NCBI GenBank assembly: GCA_019745975.1
Contig: JAIESQ010000005.1
Coordinates: forward strand, 1 to 50,524
DNA from: Pirellulales bacterium
GTDB taxonomy: Bacteria > Planctomycetota > Planctomycetia > Pirellulales > JAEUIK01
Direction: 5' to 3'
Length of the DNA: 50,524 bases
A model generated the notes under the pieces. The model was not told where the DNA came from, did no database searches, and worked only from the letters and a program-made list of their open reading frames with translations. Made by a program: the position numbers and the translations under genes. Shown one piece after another: positions 50,016-50,524 of the stretch (position 1 is its first letter; every line of letters begins with the position of its first letter).

Positions 50016-50116
50016 GGGACTGTCCCGTCTTAGCCGCGCATGCGGCGCAATGCGCACAGCCGTGGGTGCAACCCACGGAACCGTGTCGCGAGCGAACTCT
50101 CAAGCCGCGCCGCAGC
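50016..50116. repeat. 101-base repeat, copy 2
   Basis: Starts GGGACTGTCCCGTCTTAGCC and carries the same CCGTGGGTgcaACCCACGG hairpin and AAGCCGCGC end as copy 1. Confidence 0.7.
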
Positions 50117-50243
50117 GCAAAGTACCAGCCCGAAGCGCAGCGAGGGATTTCTACCTTTGGACTCTGGCCTCGCGCCTCTGGCCTGTTCCTTGCGGGTGCC
50201 ACTGCCGGCTTGTCCAGCAGCGCTCTAATATTCACTCACGCGG

Positions 50244-50320
50244 AGCATTTGTAGGGTGCGTGCAACGCACCAACTCTCGCGCGCAGCATCTGGTGTGCTT
50301 CGCACACCCTACAAGACTGT
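50244..50320. repeat. 77-base repeat, copy 1
   Basis: AGCATTTGTAGGGTGCGTGC continues to ...CGCACACCCTACAAGACTGT. TGTAGGGTG and CACCCTACA at the ends form an outer stem, with inner GCGTGC-a-ACGCAC and GTGTGC-tt-CGCACAC hairpins. It is identical to 50448-50524. Confidence 0.9.
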
Positions 50321-50447
50321 CTTGCCCAACGGCGCTAAGAAGACGGCGAAGTTTCTGATCCGCAGAAGACACCGAAGTACGCAGAAGAATTCCTCCGCAT
50401 CTTCTGTGTCATTCTGTGCTCTCTGTGGATGTATTGCCGGGTGGCCC

Positions 50448-50524
50448 AGCATTTGTAGGGTGCGTGCAACGCACCAACTCTCGCGCGCAGCATCTGGTGT
50501 GCTTCGCACACCCTACAAGACTGT
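50448..50524. repeat. 77-base repeat, copy 2 (ends with the window)
   Basis: Identical over all 77 bases to 50244-50320. Because it reaches the window edge, it may continue. Confidence 0.9.

Larger units (their letters stand above)
49595..50524. other. 930-base gene-free repeat cluster
   Basis: No gene is visible here. Listed separately below are its repeat units. Also present are a CACTGCCGGC hairpin near 50195-50220 (third copy), and a GGACACAGAG-like tract with its partner at about 50363-50432. The region has in-frame stops in all frames and lacks coding character. Confidence 0.7.

Noticed and set aside
1-50524. tRNA, rRNA, phage integration site, IS element, CRISPR array or replication origin
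   Set aside because: I read the intergenic segments and found no tRNA-like T-loop sequence, rRNA block, transposase, integrase, Cas protein or DnaA-box cluster.

Overview
This GC-rich window looks like chromosomal DNA of a planctomycete, most likely of the Pirellulales. The evidence is two exported PSCyt1/DUF1549/DUF1553 proteins paired with twin-arginine DUF1501 proteins, a third solitary DUF1501 protein, a DUF1080 protein, long multi-hairpin intergenic repeats and short scattered operons. I saw no rRNA, tRNA, phage, insertion sequence or CRISPR array.

Layout. 0-5.4 kb: a QueD/PTPS-like enzyme, a small PD-(D/E)XK-type protein facing an unknown gene, a solitary DUF1501 protein, a 600-base gap with striking inverted repeats, then DUF1805, a small membrane protein and a nucleoside phosphorylase. 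5.5-10.8 kb: a secreted tyrosine-repeat protein, a DUF433 antitoxin with a wrecked partner toxin, DUF309, a LON-substrate-binding protein, FolE, a membrane protein, a zinc-ribbon membrane protein and a VapC-type toxin-antitoxin pair. 10.9-19.9 kb: a 1005-residue FAD/Fe-S dehydrogenase, MoaD, aldehyde dehydrogenase, a sensor protein that has lost its kinase half, a SYLF protein and a small exported protein.

19.9-34.3 kb: two PSCyt1-DUF1553/DUF1501 pairs flank an enolase-superfamily dehydratase, a DUF1080 protein, DapA and a Tat-exported protein of unknown family. Much of this stretch looks like exported or peripheral carbohydrate metabolism. 34.4-39.3 kb: three polytopic glycosyltransferases (GT87, GT39, divergent GT87). 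39.5-45.8 kb: a UVR-motif protein, HicBA, MnmG with an HHxxxDG acyltransferase upstream, a metal-dependent cyclase and a second HicAB pair. 45.8-49.6 kb: FIST, SCP2, MOSC and DUF3891 proteins. The last 930 bases hold no gene but several repeat families, including a perfect 77-base duplication.

Working relations. FolE makes dihydroneopterin triphosphate, the substrate of the PTPS/QueD enzyme at the start of the window. The DUF1553 and DUF1501 genes sit as co-directional pairs, DUF1553 first. MoaD and the MOSC protein both belong to molybdenum cofactor metabolism but are unlinked. The most unusual items are the structured non-coding region at 3.48-3.74 kb, the decayed histidine kinase with its stop-codon scar, the internally deleted toxin, the tyrosine-repeat protein and the nested inverted-repeat elements.
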